Shown one piece after another: positions 1 to 10,315 of a stretch of DNA of 41,593 nt. The stretch is from Gnetum montanum. Lineage: Eukaryota; Streptophyta; Gnetopsida; Gnetales; Gnetaceae. The stretch is taken from NCBI GenBank assembly GCA_015680685.1, contig MNCI01037593.1, forward strand, positions 467,205 to 508,797, given 5' to 3'. The notes beneath the pieces were generated by a model that worked only from the letters and a program-made list of their open reading frames with translations, was not told the DNA's origin and did no database searches. A program made the position numbers and the translations under genes. Positions within the stretch are counted from its first letter, which is position 1; each line of letters begins with the position of its first letter.

Positions 1-1
1 A

Positions 2-532
2 ATGCCACCAACTGTTCCTAAGGTGTTTGTACCACCGCAACCCATGAATAACACTTGTGCTGCTGCTACTAACAACAGTGAAGAGCCTTAGCAACATCAA
101 AGACGTCGTTTCTTTAAACACAACTATAGGAAGGGACAACATAATTCTGAGGCCACTGCATCTTCCAACCCAGCACAAGCCCAACAATGTGGTGCACCCT
201 TACCTTCGAACCCAATGCCTCATGTAACTTCCTCAGGGCCACCAACTAACACTCCAACAACCACAAGGCCCAATGAACACAACCATGGGAGGCATCATCC
301 CAATCCTTGCATACCATCTAACGGTCCTAAACATCATAGTGGGTCAACTCGTTATCCGGGAACTACATCGTATGAAGTGCCCCACTGTATTTATTACAAA
401 GTGTGTGAAATCCAAGGTGATAAGTATGGACCAACTTCAATATTTCCAATATGCAAGAATCCTCATCTTCCATTTATTAATCCTAGCCATACTCAACCGT
501 TTAGTTATGGGGGATATCCCCCATTTCAGTAA
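2..532 (+). pseudogene. C-terminal gag remnant (copy 1)
   Basis: One frame is open from base 2 to the stop at 530-532 except for a single TAG at 89-91. The product is rich in Pro, Asn, Gln, Thr and Ser and ends in a motif with SYGGYPPFQ. The equivalent place in copy 2 (about 18040-18075) reads SHGSYPSF before its stop, which supports homology. This low-complexity tail follows the structured capsid part in plant gag proteins; here the capsid part lies outside the window. No protease or reverse transcriptase follows in any frame. It is broken by the one stop and truncated at the left edge. Confidence 0.6.
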
Positions 533-544
533 CAAGCAGGATTA

Positions 545-2440
545 ATAAATGTTTTTAATTTTCTTTAATTTTACAACTTTTTGTTTTCCAGTTTTTCATC
601 TTTTGACTTTTTTTGTTTTATCTTTTTGTGTGTTTGTATTTTCATGTTTTTGTAAGTAATCTCATCTACGAATAAAACACTCATGTGGATCGTTGGTTGA
701 GATGTGTTTTATGTTATTAAGTCATGAGTGATCAATTATTTGAAACAGTGAGCCCACTACATCCACTCATCCACTCTATAAATAAAGAGGTTCTGTTCAA
801 AGGTACAGTGATATTCTTGAAATTTCTAAAACTTAAAACTAATTTTGTGTTCATTGTACCCAGAATGAAGAAGGATGGACCAAGAGGGAATGATTAGGGT
901 GTGACATCAAGGGGACCTGTGGATTCTCTTTGGTGATGTCTATGGGAGTTATCATGCAACTTGGTTGTACTAAGATCCTTGTAGATCTAATGAAAAATGG
1001 GAGTAAGAGTAATCAAAAGGGCACTTGAACATCAAAAGTTGTTCTAGGGGGTCCCACTGGAAAGACATGCACCCATGCCTAAAGGTTGGCGGCTTCTCTG
1101 GATTCAATAAAGTGAAAAAAAAAGAAAGAAGAAGAAAAGAAAAAGAAGTGCCATAAAACAAGAAAATCACTCCTTCCTTGTACTAAATGCCAAGTGATCG
1201 TACGCCTTGTTGTTATGGTACTCTCATAGTTGTTCATCATGGGATGAAATAATGCGATGTCACTGTTTAGATGGATGGACTTGGTCCTGATCTTGGAATG
1301 ATGGGCCAATGACACATTAATCATGCTTCACACGTAGGATTCATGGTGCTCTAGGTCAGTTACCTCATGTCCCAATTTCTACGATCCCTTTCTATACTTC
1401 GTCTCATCTCACTGTTTGTGTAATTGTCGCTCGTGTCCTGTGTAACATACAATTTTCATCTCATTTTGGTGATATTTACATGTGTGTGTTTTGTGGAGTT
1501 AGTGCGGATTACATTTAACCCTTCTAGTGCCCACGGACACTTTAAGTGTGATTACACAAGGGCAAAATAGGTTGAAACCTACTTTGGGGAGGACCCACTT
1601 GTGTAATTTTGTTGTAATATTCATTAATTCTCTAGCTAGAACACACAATCTCTTACCCTCAACTTAATTTTTCAATTGATTTTCTTTCCCTTATTATCAT
1701 CACATAGCCTTTTTCTCTACCATCTGAGGTCCTTATTGATAAATTCCACACCATCATAATTTTCATGCCTTCAGAACTAGTTGAATTACCTTGGAATCCT
1801 TTAACAATCATTTAGATGTCCTTAGTTTACAATGTTTAATTTCAAAAACATATAAAAAAATTCAGTACATTCTCTAAGTGCCCTCACTTCAATATATACA
1901 TGACCCCCCTGTGCTAATCAACATTATTTGCAACTGTTCAGGTAGGGGAAGTTTTTCAAATTTCTCTCCATGACTTGCGATTGCATGTCCCTTGCTTTCA
2001 TATCCATAACTCGCTCTCTTGCACTTCGAATTTCATTTCGTTTGAACCTACTTAAACCCGAAGTGTTCAGCTTAGTCGTGGGGGAGGGGGCACATGCCGA
2101 ATAGCGCATAAATTTTTTGAAATTTATCATCACCCAAAGGACATATTTAAGGGTAATTAGTTCTAAAATTAAGAATAAAATGTGTTAAAAACAATTTCAT
2201 CCCCTTAGCTATACCAGAAAATTAAATTGGGAAACCACCTAAGCAAAGAGGACTCAACATTATAATCTTTCGGGGACATGTTCTTCTAATAATTAACATC
2301 ACATGGAAATAAAGTAAATCTATAAAGGCAAGTAGTAAGGTATAACCTAACTTTGGTAACAACCTTACTAATGATTGGTCCCGTGTGATTGCAGATGGTC
2401 CTGAAATGCAGACAACAGAAAGGTCCTGCTCAAGGTGCAA
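545..2440 (+). other. Conserved non-coding 3' internal region of the gag-only element (copy 1)
   Basis: There is no convincing ORF here, yet the sequence can be followed block by block in copy 2 (18076-19920). Shared blocks include a segment with GTGTGACATCAAGGGGA (898 and 18447), a purine-rich run before GTGCCATAA (1111-1148 and 18640-18691), the phrase CCTACTTTGGGGAGGA (1578 and 19127), and a G-rich run near 2080 and 19714. Such conservation in a decayed family suggests these stretches belonged to the active element, for example RNA signals or regulatory DNA. It is not unrelated insertion. Confidence 0.6.
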
Positions 2441-2444
2441 TCGA

Positions 2445-2991
2445 ATGATCTCAGAGAGGTGGAAGACACGATCCTACCAGACAACATGCAGAACAGGAGG
2501 AACAATCATTCATCGTTCATCAAGAAGATCCTCCTACCGTACGGTCTAGGTAGGCAAAAGAAGGAGATACCCTCTCTGAAAGCAATGCCTGGTACATAGG
2601 GGAAATGTACCAATTTTGGCACAATAAAGAAGAAGGCACCATAGTTGACAATTGTGGTGTGACTATTGACTTCTCTGTTCAAGCCATTTGGGAAGTATTA
2701 AACCTTCTAAATACAGGGCCAAAGGTTGCTCAGAACCAGCTGGACACTTTCAGAACCGAACAACTTAATAAACTATTGATAGAGAATAACAGGGTGGTGG
2801 AAGAAAAAGAGAAGGTTGACTGGGATGCCTCTATGGTGCAAGTGCAAACTTACACACATGCCAAGACACTCAATGCTTTACAAGAGGAGAAGCTCCAGGT
2901 TGTACTTCAACACCATCAAGCTTCAAAGCCTGGAGCACAAGAAAAGGGAAAGACATCAATGGAGGAGCGACCGCCACCAAGAACTACATGA
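2445..2991 (+). pseudogene. Extra ORF of the gag-only element, possible 'plant transposon protein'-type domain
   Basis: A frame open from about 2445 to the TGA-free end at 2991 is interrupted once by TAG at 2551-2553. The longest uninterrupted piece is 128 codons from an ATG at 2605. Its N-terminal part (MYQFWHN, then GVTIDFSVQAIWEVLNLL) resembles in spacing the conserved segment of a plant retroelement-associated domain, in which a short beta hairpin is followed by F-x-x-x-x-I and a leucine-rich helix. The remainder is Gln/Glu/Lys-rich and probably helical or coiled coil. It sits about 160 bp upstream of the LTR, the position of extra ORFs in Athila/Tat-type elements. The domain assignment is tentative. 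Confidence 0.4.
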
Positions 2992-3185
2992 GTTCCACCA
3001 TTTTTTTAAATATTCTATGTATTGTGTCTTTGTTTTGTTTTTTCCCACACTGTGGCATCATCCCATTTCTTTTTCCAGTTAATAATCTCATACCTATCCA
3101 TTGTGTAATTGCTGTAACTCAAGGATGAGTTTTCATTCAGTCATGGGGGTATGATGAGACCTGAATTGCTCATAGTGCTGATAGT

Positions 3186-3362
3186 CATGATATCACAGCC
3201 TTGTTGTATCTGTCGCCGTGATATCACCACCCTGTTGTATCAGAGTTGCGATATCGCATAGGCTGCGATATCGCGTATCGCGTACGCGCGATATCGCATT
3301 CCCCGTGTGTCACGTACGCGATATCGTGTCCTTCCCTACGATTTCGCGTACGCAATATCGCA
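3186..3362. repeat. Cluster of GATATC-centred palindromes in LTR U3
   Basis: Six perfect GATATC cores start at 3189, 3220, 3250, 3267, 3290 and 3320, with two degenerate ones (about 3340 and 3354). They sit in longer palindromes such as GTGATATCAC and GCGATATCGC, with interspersed CGTACGCG. The tract is unusually CpG-rich for this AT-rich window. It lies just upstream of the TATA box, where enhancer elements are expected. Confidence 0.8.
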
Positions 3363-3377
3363 GTCTGCCACCATGTC

Positions 3378-3385
3378 TATAAATA
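3378..3385 (+). promoter_or_regulatory. TATA box of LTR, copy 1
   Basis: TATAAATA sits in CTATAAATAAGAGG, 226 bp into the LTR. The same octamer occurs at the matching place in copy 2 (14625), so it is the likely core promoter driving element transcription. Confidence 0.6.
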
Positions 3386-3640
3386 AGAGGCGGCTCTTCC
3401 TTGTTTGGAGATCCCAGTTTAGGAGTAGCGAAGCTCTGGCAGTTTGATCCCTCCAGAGTTAGAATTTTTCCCGTGTCTACCCGCAGTGTGGTGAATGTAA
3501 TTGTATGGTGTCTTTATTCGAGTGTGCCGTACTTGGACACGCACATGACTGGCAATAAAGATCGAGATTGCTTCATCATTGCAACATTCACTTAGTTTAT
3601 TTATTTGTTATTTATTTGATGTTATTTATTATTTTCATAG

Positions 3641-3995
3641 CGCGGTGTGAGTAAGCATCTACGGGTGTGTACGGCTAGTTAAGGAATCGGTTGCTCGTCG
3701 CACTTAGGCTAGATTAGATTTTCTTACCCTTTCCCTCATAGCTTAGATTTAGTTAATATTATTTTCCACTACCTTCAAGAGTAGCATAGATTAGAACACA
3801 TCATACACCTCATATAGACTAAACCATACGTGACATATGCAAAACTAGTCTAGATGGGAAAACAGCGAACTGCGACCTAAGGCTAACTATCTAGATGCCA
3901 CAACTAGTCCATCTGCGGAGTTCGACCAGATCGTGCGTGCGATGCTCGTTTCGTATGGTTGAGTGTAGGGGTACCTCGCCACTCATCACTATTTC
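3641..3995 (+). other. 5' leader of a gag-only element downstream of the LTR
   Basis: The sequence from CTAGATTAGATTTTC (about 3709) through GTATGGTTGAGTGTAGGGGTACCTCGCCACTC-type sequence (up to 3985) aligns with the leader of copy 2, including its mis-oriented contig at 15185-15446 read in reverse complement. It ends abruptly near 3995, before the gag start expected from copy 2. Confidence 0.6.
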
Positions 3996-4920
3996 TTATT
4001 TTTAATTTCTAATTGGCTATATTTGTATAATGCTTTTAAAAAAATGCAAATGAAGAGGAAACATAAATAATATTCCAAGATCATTAACAATATTCCTAGA
4101 CATTGATTACGAATATTAATCCACATCATTTTCCTAAAAACCATTCCTTTGGGATTTGATTCTATCTCATACTTGTGAAAAGAAGCATTAGAAGTCCAAC
4201 ACTAAAGGGGAATGGAAACCTACATCAAATAATAACATAGATGAAAAAACAAATTCTTGCCCAAACAAATTTCAAAGGTGGCCTTCAAGACCTTTCATAC
4301 ATTTAAATGACAACTTCATAAAATAATTTCATACATTGAATGTCTTCATTTTGCTATTATGCCTCCAACACATTGACTTATTCAAGGAAAAACATAAGGT
4401 TCAGGCCATTGGTGTTTTGATTGAGACCTTGGAGAAAGCCTATAGTTGTTAGGTCTAAAACCATGTCACCACTAAATACTGTGAATGAATCACACACCTA
4501 TATGGATGAAAAGTAAAGTCAACTTGGGGATTGAATTAATGAAACCAAACTTTGATGCTTTAAAACATATTGATGCTCAAAATGCCTTATCCAACATATA
4601 GAACCATGAGAATATTAAAATTTCAATATATATTTTCCAACAAACTAGAAGATGATTAATACAATGTATTTCTCATTGCATTTGTCTCATTGTCCTTGGG
4701 TAAAATCTTTGGTAGGATTTTTGAAATGATTCTAGGTAAAGGCCTTTTCTAGTGAAGCTAACTACAAAAAATTTCATGTATGATATAAATATTTGAAAAA
4801 TTTACATTCCATATTCAAACAAATCTAAGTCATGCACATTCACCACTCCAAAGAATTCATGAACATTGAGTAGATAGCTCAAAAATACATGTACATGATT
4901 TCATTGTGATGTTCAAAAAA
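3996..4920. other. No recognisable gene
   Basis: AT-rich sequence with short stop-filled frames on both strands. I see no splice-consistent coding stretch and no similarity to the transposons elsewhere in the window. Confidence 0.5.
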
Positions 4921-4924
4921 TCAA

Positions 4925-4990
4925 ACATGAGCTTATAGCTCAATGGTAATGCAGTAATGCCCATAAGTGTTCACCCCTTCATACAGCATC
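4925..4990 (+). repeat. Possible tRNA-derived SINE head
   Basis: TAGCTCAATGGTAATGC fits an RNA polymerase III A box of the tRNA type, and TGTTCACCCC about 30 bp later is a weak B box. No clear tail or target duplication is visible. Chance remains possible. Confidence 0.25.
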
Positions 4991-5254
4991 CAAACACATG
5001 CACCTACACCCAATCCAGCATTTGATATAATGATAAGTCAACCATGTTTTTTCTTTCTTTTTTCCAAGAGTCTGTAGGCAAGAGGCAACAATGGCAGTAG
5101 ATGTAGTGTTTCCCCATATGCTGCATAGTTTCAAAATTTCAATTATTTGACATGATGCAATGTGCAGTCCAAAACACACCTATAATCTTCCCTTACCTAT
5201 CATGGATCTTACATAAATGCCCATGAAATTTAAGTACATGTCTTCCACACACCC

Positions 5255-5362
5255 AACATATCAAAACATACAGGTGATAGCATAGGGATTCAAACATAGG
5301 TCTCTTTGGAGGGAGTCCATTGCCTTAACCAGAAACCTGTAGGCCAAAGCCCTAGGCCCCAC
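5255..5362 (-). repeat. Probable tRNA-derived SINE head (minus strand)
   Basis: On the minus strand, TGGTTAAGGCAATGGACTC (an A box as in Ser/Leu-type tRNAs) is followed about 20 bp later by GTTTGAATCCC, a good B box. The anticodon arm is degenerate and CCA is absent, so this is not a functional tRNA gene. Spacing and both boxes fit a tRNA-derived SINE promoter. Confidence 0.45.
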
Positions 5363-5399
5363 TAACATAAAATGCACTGCAATTTGGATACTCTCCAAA

Positions 5400-5528
5400 T
5401 CTAGAAAACAAGAAGACCAAAGGGAAAATGATGCTCAAGAAATGGCATTTCAAAAACCTTCCATTCAGTGCAGAGTATAAGGCAACCACCCTCAGCTCAG
5501 AGTAACAGCTGTCAATTTGAATAATGAG
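5400..5528 (+). pseudogene. Possible exon ending at a strong donor site
   Basis: A frame rich in Gln, Glu and Asn runs into GAG|GTAAGT at 5529, the best 5' splice site seen on this strand. The frame is broken by a TAA at about 5478, so this is a damaged exon or coincidence. It lies 1.2 kb upstream of the exon group starting at 6698 and could belong to the same gene. Confidence 0.22.
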
Positions 5529-6690
5529 GTAAGTATGTTACCTGTAACATTTAAATAAAACCACTGAGTTGGAGGAAGCTTTAGGATTTTTTTTCTACAA
5601 TGATATGTTTTTATCTAGTGAATGGACCAGATGAAATTTTTGAAACTTACACTGAGCCCTTACATTTAAAGTGTACCAAAGTGTGGAATGTGGTTTTAAA
5701 TGTGGACATGGATCAAATGTGGAAGCAGCAGGACTTGATTAAATAATTAATTAAATTTTACCTTAAGTACTAGAGTACAAAAACATTAGAGATATATATG
5801 CAAAGCAAATAGTTTTTTTTTATTTTAAATGATAACGGTGTAGTATAACAAACAAGTTAGAACATTAAAAATGCAGGGATGGAAATTAAATGCAGAGACA
5901 GAAATTGCTACTAACATTATTTACCAATCATCTTTGGTACACCCATCCATTTCCATTGACCATCCTGTGCTAGAATAGCTACTGTTCTTATATGGATGTA
6001 CAGGTCTCTTTTCATTGCTGTCATCAGCCTTCTGTATTGTTGTTGGATAAGAATCGTGATCTTTAATAATGTACAACCTAGCTACAGGAACTAGCTGTTA
6101 CACTCATCTTGCAAAGATAACTGAAGTGTATTTATCTAAATATACAAGTCTTAAATTTCCAGAAATCACTCACTTATAGCAACACAAGAAATATTACTTA
6201 ATCTCCAAATATTTTTGAGGTAAAGAACTGAGGGCTGAAATATGTGGTTTGTAAAATCAATAAGGCAATTACGAAAAGAGAGTTCCAATTCTTTAACATA
6301 CAGCATCCATCAGCACATGAATCGCAGATATACAATTGATATTAATGCTAGCTTGTCCAAAAATATATGTTTATTCATCACTCTGAATATATTATCCATT
6401 TGGGATAAGCAGTAGCAATTGTTTATTTAAAAAGATCAATGTTCTAGAAACAAGGTGGGATCTATATGAACTGCTCTCTCATTTATCTTTACAATAGTAC
6501 TTACTATTTCAGTAAATTGCTGATATCCAGTGCACAAACCTAATCCTTGTTCATAAATGAAGCTTCAAGATTTGAACACATGTAAATACTGTAACCGACC
6601 TGTTGTAATTTGGATGTTCTAAATAAAAGAAAACTCTTCAGCTTATTTCTTATCGTAAACAAAGAGTATTTTGGCTTTATTTGCTAACTT
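5529..6690. other. Intron-like or intergenic stretch
   Basis: AT-rich with no supported gene. If the exon candidates on both sides belong together, this would be an intron of about 1.2 kb. I see no transposon signature in it. Confidence 0.35.
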
Positions 6691-6697
6691 TCCTCAG

Positions 6698-9577
6698 AAG
6701 TCCAAAACTTGAACCCAGTTCTGTGTCCGTGGGCCAGCATGATTCTAACAGCAATCTCAATTTTGATGTTGCTGAATGACCTATTTGTTGATTTCTTTAT
6801 GTTGGAAAATCAGCTGCACAACCTGATATCTCTCAAGGGTGTCCAAAGAAGGGATAAAACATGTGCTTTTACAACTGACATACTTACATACGCATCCATA
6901 ACCAACTCGTCCTCTTTTGTCTAACTCTAGTTGTTGATTTTGATTTCAACCTAGCATTAAATTTGCAGGAAAATTCCTTGGACTTGTGATGTCTCAGACC
7001 CTGGTATGCATATAAATGAAAACCAGATCCTTTCATTACACAAATATGAAGACCTTTGGGATAAAATTAGACCATGTTCAATTTGATCCATTTCTTCTAT
7101 AGCAATTCTTTATATTTCACCCATTCTTGACTATGTGACGTTTTCACTTTTCAAGGATCTTTAATCAGAGATGTCACTATTGATTCGGCTGAAAGAAGGA
7201 GTTTGGAATGGCACCCGTTTGGGTGATGTCTTTTGGAAAAAATTATAGTTATGAGTCCGATTGATTAACCGTGCAATAGAAAGCGAGTAGTGTGATTTAT
7301 GGACAGACTAAGTTAGCATAGGAACTATCATAAGGTGACAGCCACACAGCCCAATAAGTTTGGAAACATAAATCCCTAAGTCTTCTTAGATCATTCCCGT
7401 TGAGTTTCAATTCCCAGAAACCTTGAGTGCAATTGATTAACCCTACAATAAAAAGCAAGTAGTGTGATTTATGGACAGACTAAATTAACATAGGAAATAT
7501 CTTAAGGTGACAGCTGCACAGCCCAATAAGTTTGGAAACATAAATCCCTAAGTCTTCTTAGATCATTCCTGTTGAGTTTCAATTCCCAGAAACCTTGAGT
7601 GCAATTGATTAACTATACAATAGAAAGCAGGTAGTGTGATTTATGGACAGACTAAATTAGTGTAGGAAATATCATAAGGTGACAGCCACACAGCCCAATA
7701 AGTTTGGAAACATAAATCCCTAAGTCTTCTAAGATCATTCTCCTTGAGTTTCAATTCCCAAAAACCTTGAGTGTAATTGATTAACTGTACAATAGAAAGC
7801 AAGTAGTGTGATTTATGGACAGACTAAATTAGCATAGAAAATATCATAAGGTGACAGCCACACAGCCCAATAAGTTTGGAAACATAAATCCCTAAGTCTT
7901 CTTAGATCATTCTCATTGAGTTTCAATTCCCAGAAACCTAGAGTTCATTTTTTATAAGTTGTTTCATAAGTCTTGGTCAGCCTTCTTGTAAAAGAATTCT
8001 CCCGAAGTTTTTGTTAATCCACGTCGTGTACAATTGGGTGAAATCTTTATATTAGATCGAAAACTAGTGTAAATAAGAGTATAAATAACATTCCAGATTT
8101 GCTGGATCCTTCTCCCGGGAGTAAGGAAGGTAGCCTATCTCAATGGTCCTACCACCACATTCTGTTAGGACAAGGTTCAGATGATAATGATGATGATGAT
8201 TCAAGTTCTTAATTAGCCTCTTTTCCTCCTCTTGTACTACAATCTGTACTCTTTATTTATAGAATATATTTTATTAATTTTCTTTTTCTTAATTCTTTCC
8301 ATTATACCATGTGAAAGTTCAACTAGGCCTCATCAATCCTAATTAAAACACATGTGTGGGCATGAACAGTCTCAACTTATCTAATCTTATATTTACTTCA
8401 AGTTTAGCACAAACCTAGTTTACTGGACTGGGTGGCTGATTACTAATGCTCCCGACGTGTCTCAGTAAATACAGTCAGCAACTTGTGAACCGCAGTTTTC
8501 TATTCATTCTCCTAATTCATAGAAAATTTAAGAGTCCAGTGCATCTTAGTCTCCATTAACTTGATCAACAATCTTCTGCAATCATTCAATAATGATATGC
8601 ACCATCACAATTTTCAGGTAGTCGTGTCTCTCTGCACAGTTATAATTCATCAAAAATACTTAGAAGGTTTCTGATAGATATAAAACAGAAAGGACAATAC
8701 AATTGAATTGTTTTCAAATATTTAGAAGCTTAACCCGAAGGTCAAAATGATTTAAAGGTTAATTTTTTTAAAATAGAACCAGAATATATGATATCTTCCT
8801 TTTCTTGGAATAACCTTCCTGCAGCCTCTGTGAGTGGATACTTGTCACCTAGCCAAAACTTTGTGTTTTCCACTGCGAGTTTTAGAGATTAAAACTCTCA
8901 TATGCTTTTGTCTTCTTGTGTATGGCTGACCATTATTTTGGTCAAGCAAATGAAGCATTACATGCTATAGCTGCAATAAACATGTTTTGTTATTAATATA
9001 GCAATCAAGAAGTTCATAGACTACCTGAACAAAAAGCTGATTGCATATAAGATAGATTGATGCTCCATTGATAGCCAAACATCTCTCATTTCGAAAGTAG
9101 CAATTGTTAAGCCATGTGTCACTAGAACAATACCATCAAGGGAGGAGGCTAGTTTGGACGTCACATGAAAGATACAATAAATAAAAGGTAAAGGCTTGAA
9201 AGACCTAACTTAAGTTGAAATCTAACTTTGTAAATGAAGAACAGTATGGTGTTGCCCTGGTTCGGTACTCAAAATGTGTGCAGGTCAATTTCAATTCTAT
9301 TCGAAGTGGCATGCACCTAAATATACATGGCTAACGTCTTCTTCTAATGACATATAAGTATACAGGTTCAAAAGAGATTTTTTCAATGTGAAACGAGGAA
9401 CAACAAGGAGATGGCTGTGACTGCGTTCATTCTAGCATCTCAGCAATTTATCTTATGGTTGTCGTTTTCAGACCATCCAAACGTGTTGAAGCTGATTCTC
9501 CACAGCCTAAGGGGCTTGGGACCTATGGGGTCTGCATGACACAAGCTGTCACTGTTCAAGAAATGAAGGACAATTGA
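6698..9577 (+). CDS. 3' part of an unrecognised, possibly decayed, plant gene (exons 6698-~6797, 6969-7003, 7156-7222, 9472-9577)
   Basis: I do not recognise the product. Four short segments are bounded by good splice signals. The first starts after TTTCCTCAG (6697) with an open frame of 26 codons. The 35 nt segment 6969-7003 lies between TTTGCAG and GTATGC. Segment 7156-7222 lies between TTTTCAAG and GTGATG. Segment 9472-9577 starts after GTTTTCAG and ends in TGA at 9575. Phases agree: the second ends after codon base 1 and the third supplies two bases; the third ends after base 2 and the fourth supplies one. The joined frame has no internal stop through the last three exons and ends ...VQEMKDN. 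Against it: the link from the first exon is unclear (TGA at 6777), and the exons are tiny. It may be a gene fragment. Confidence 0.4.
7253..7945. repeat. Four tandem copies of a 172 bp repeat
   Basis: The marker TTGATTAAC recurs at 7261, 7433, 7605 and 7777, an exact period of 172 bp. Copies are nearly identical. They differ at a few sites, for example the four bases before GTTGAGTTTCAATTCCC/CATTGAGTTTC and the bases after TTGATTAAC. The array starts about 30 bp after the donor at 7223, so it lies at the 5' edge of the proposed intron. It has no coding potential. Confidence 0.92.
8097..8212 (+). CDS. Possible alternative terminal exon with acidic C-terminus
   Basis: After CATTCCAG (8096) the frame is open to TAA at 8210-8212. 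It encodes a Ser/Pro/Gly segment followed by Trp-Ser-Tyr-His-His and an acidic end (GSDDNDDDDSSS), a composition typical of real C-termini. It lies inside the proposed intron between 7222 and 9472. An earlier acceptor near 8073 would also keep phase with the exon ending at 7222. AT-rich 3' UTR-like sequence follows. It could be the true last exon, with 9472-9577 then spurious or alternative. Not recognised. Confidence 0.35.
8213..9471. other. Non-coding stretch (3' UTR or intron)
   Basis: No ORF or transposon similarity is supported. The first 80 bp are T-rich and could be a 3' UTR of the exon ending at 8212. Confidence 0.35.
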
Positions 9578-9829
9578 ATCCTTTAATGCTGTACCACATG
9601 ACACTAAGATTAATAATGTTGTAGATGATGACATTTTGAGTTTTGATTTTCCTTAAGATAATTTAATCCATCAATGAGTATATAACATGCCTTTACTAAG
9701 CTTTATGCAATTGGTCTTTTTATTAGCAGAATTTCTTAGTTTTTCAAGCACTAGGAATTTAGAAAATATTGAGCTAAAAATAATTGAGAATATTAGGGTA
9801 ACCTTGCTTATAATATCAGGAGAGGGGTT
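9578..9829. other. AT-rich spacer upstream of the LINE
   Basis: Possible 3' UTR of the exon ending at 9577. No other feature is visible. Confidence 0.3.
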
Positions 9830-9889
9830 TTTTCTTTTGCTTTCGAAACTTAGGCAATGACGAAAGCATTGGTCTATTGATAGATCCTT

Positions 9890-10315
9890 TTTAGTTTTTC
9901 ACCCATGGAAGGATGATTTTTTGGTTTGTGTTAAATTAGATATGTAAAAGCAAAGGCCAAACTTGAGTTTAATGTGAAAGGAAGAACATTTATATAAAAT
10001 ATTTCTTATCTTATACTTCTAAATTGATGTTATTATTGCCTTGATCCCAATCATAGAAGAGCTCAATGTCTAAAGTTATTGGCCAAGCTTGAAGCTAAGA
10101 GAATTTTAGCTAAACAAGTAAATAAAGAATTAAAAAAGAAGAATATATTTTTGGATCAAGTAAATGCTACTACCTAAATGCATTTTTCAAGTAGATGCTA
10201 AAGATATAAATATTGAGGATATTGATCCTACCTCTTCAGAAAATCCTCAAAACCAAGATTCCTCTTCAAAGAATCCTCGAAACCAAGAACGAAATCTAAG
10301 AGAAGTTACTGGTAG
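9890..10315 (+). pseudogene. LINE ORF1 remnant (nucleic-acid-binding protein)
   Basis: The codons at 10028-10069 spell a perfect C-x2-C-x4-H-x4-C zinc knuckle (CYYCLDPNHRRAQC). A Lys/Leu/Glu-rich, probably helical stretch (LLAKLEAKRILAKQ...) and a Ser/Asn/Gln-rich tail follow. The knuckle follows the RNA-binding part in plant L1 ORF1 proteins; upstream, HPWKDDF (about 9901) may be a remnant of that part. Stops break the frame before the knuckle and after it. Confidence 0.55.

Larger units (their letters stand above)
3152..3640 (+). repeat. LTR of copy 1 (3' border eroded)
   Basis: It starts TGATGAGACC directly after CATGGGGGTA, a short polypurine-like tract. A TATA box lies at 3378-3385. The downstream half aligns with the LTR at 14499-14999, including a GGCAATAAAGATCGAGATTG-like stretch that matches GACAATAATGATCAAGATTA in copy 2. 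The exact 3' end and the PBS are missing: homology jumps from the LTR tail straight into the leader, which implies a deletion of roughly 100-150 bp. The U3 part is about 100 bp longer than in copy 2 because of the palindrome cluster. Confidence 0.6.
1..3995 (+). mobile_element. Gag-only Ty3/gypsy-like LTR element, copy 1 (3' part, LTR, start of next internal region)
   Basis: This block contains, in order, the C-terminal end of a gag, about 2.6 kb with no pol, an LTR starting TGATGAG at 3152 after a short purine-rich run, and then leader sequence. Every part aligns by eye with the second copy at 14499-19920: gag tail, 3' non-coding region, LTR 3' half and leader. The element is cut by the window at its left edge and stops being recognisable near 3995. 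Because internal sequence lies on both sides of the LTR, this is not a simple single insertion. The lineage is probably Tat/Athila-like, judged from the gag style and the PBS type of copy 2. That assignment is inference. Confidence 0.7.

Noticed and set aside
970-1324. Minus-strand frames of 66 and 81 codons with Phe/Leu-rich sequence
   Set aside because: They are translations of a purine-rich run inside the conserved non-coding region of the LTR family. The matching frame at 18556-18810 in copy 2 shares only composition.
4925-5362. Functional tRNA genes
   Set aside because: Pol III boxes are present, but the cloverleaf arms do not pair and the anticodon arm is degenerate.
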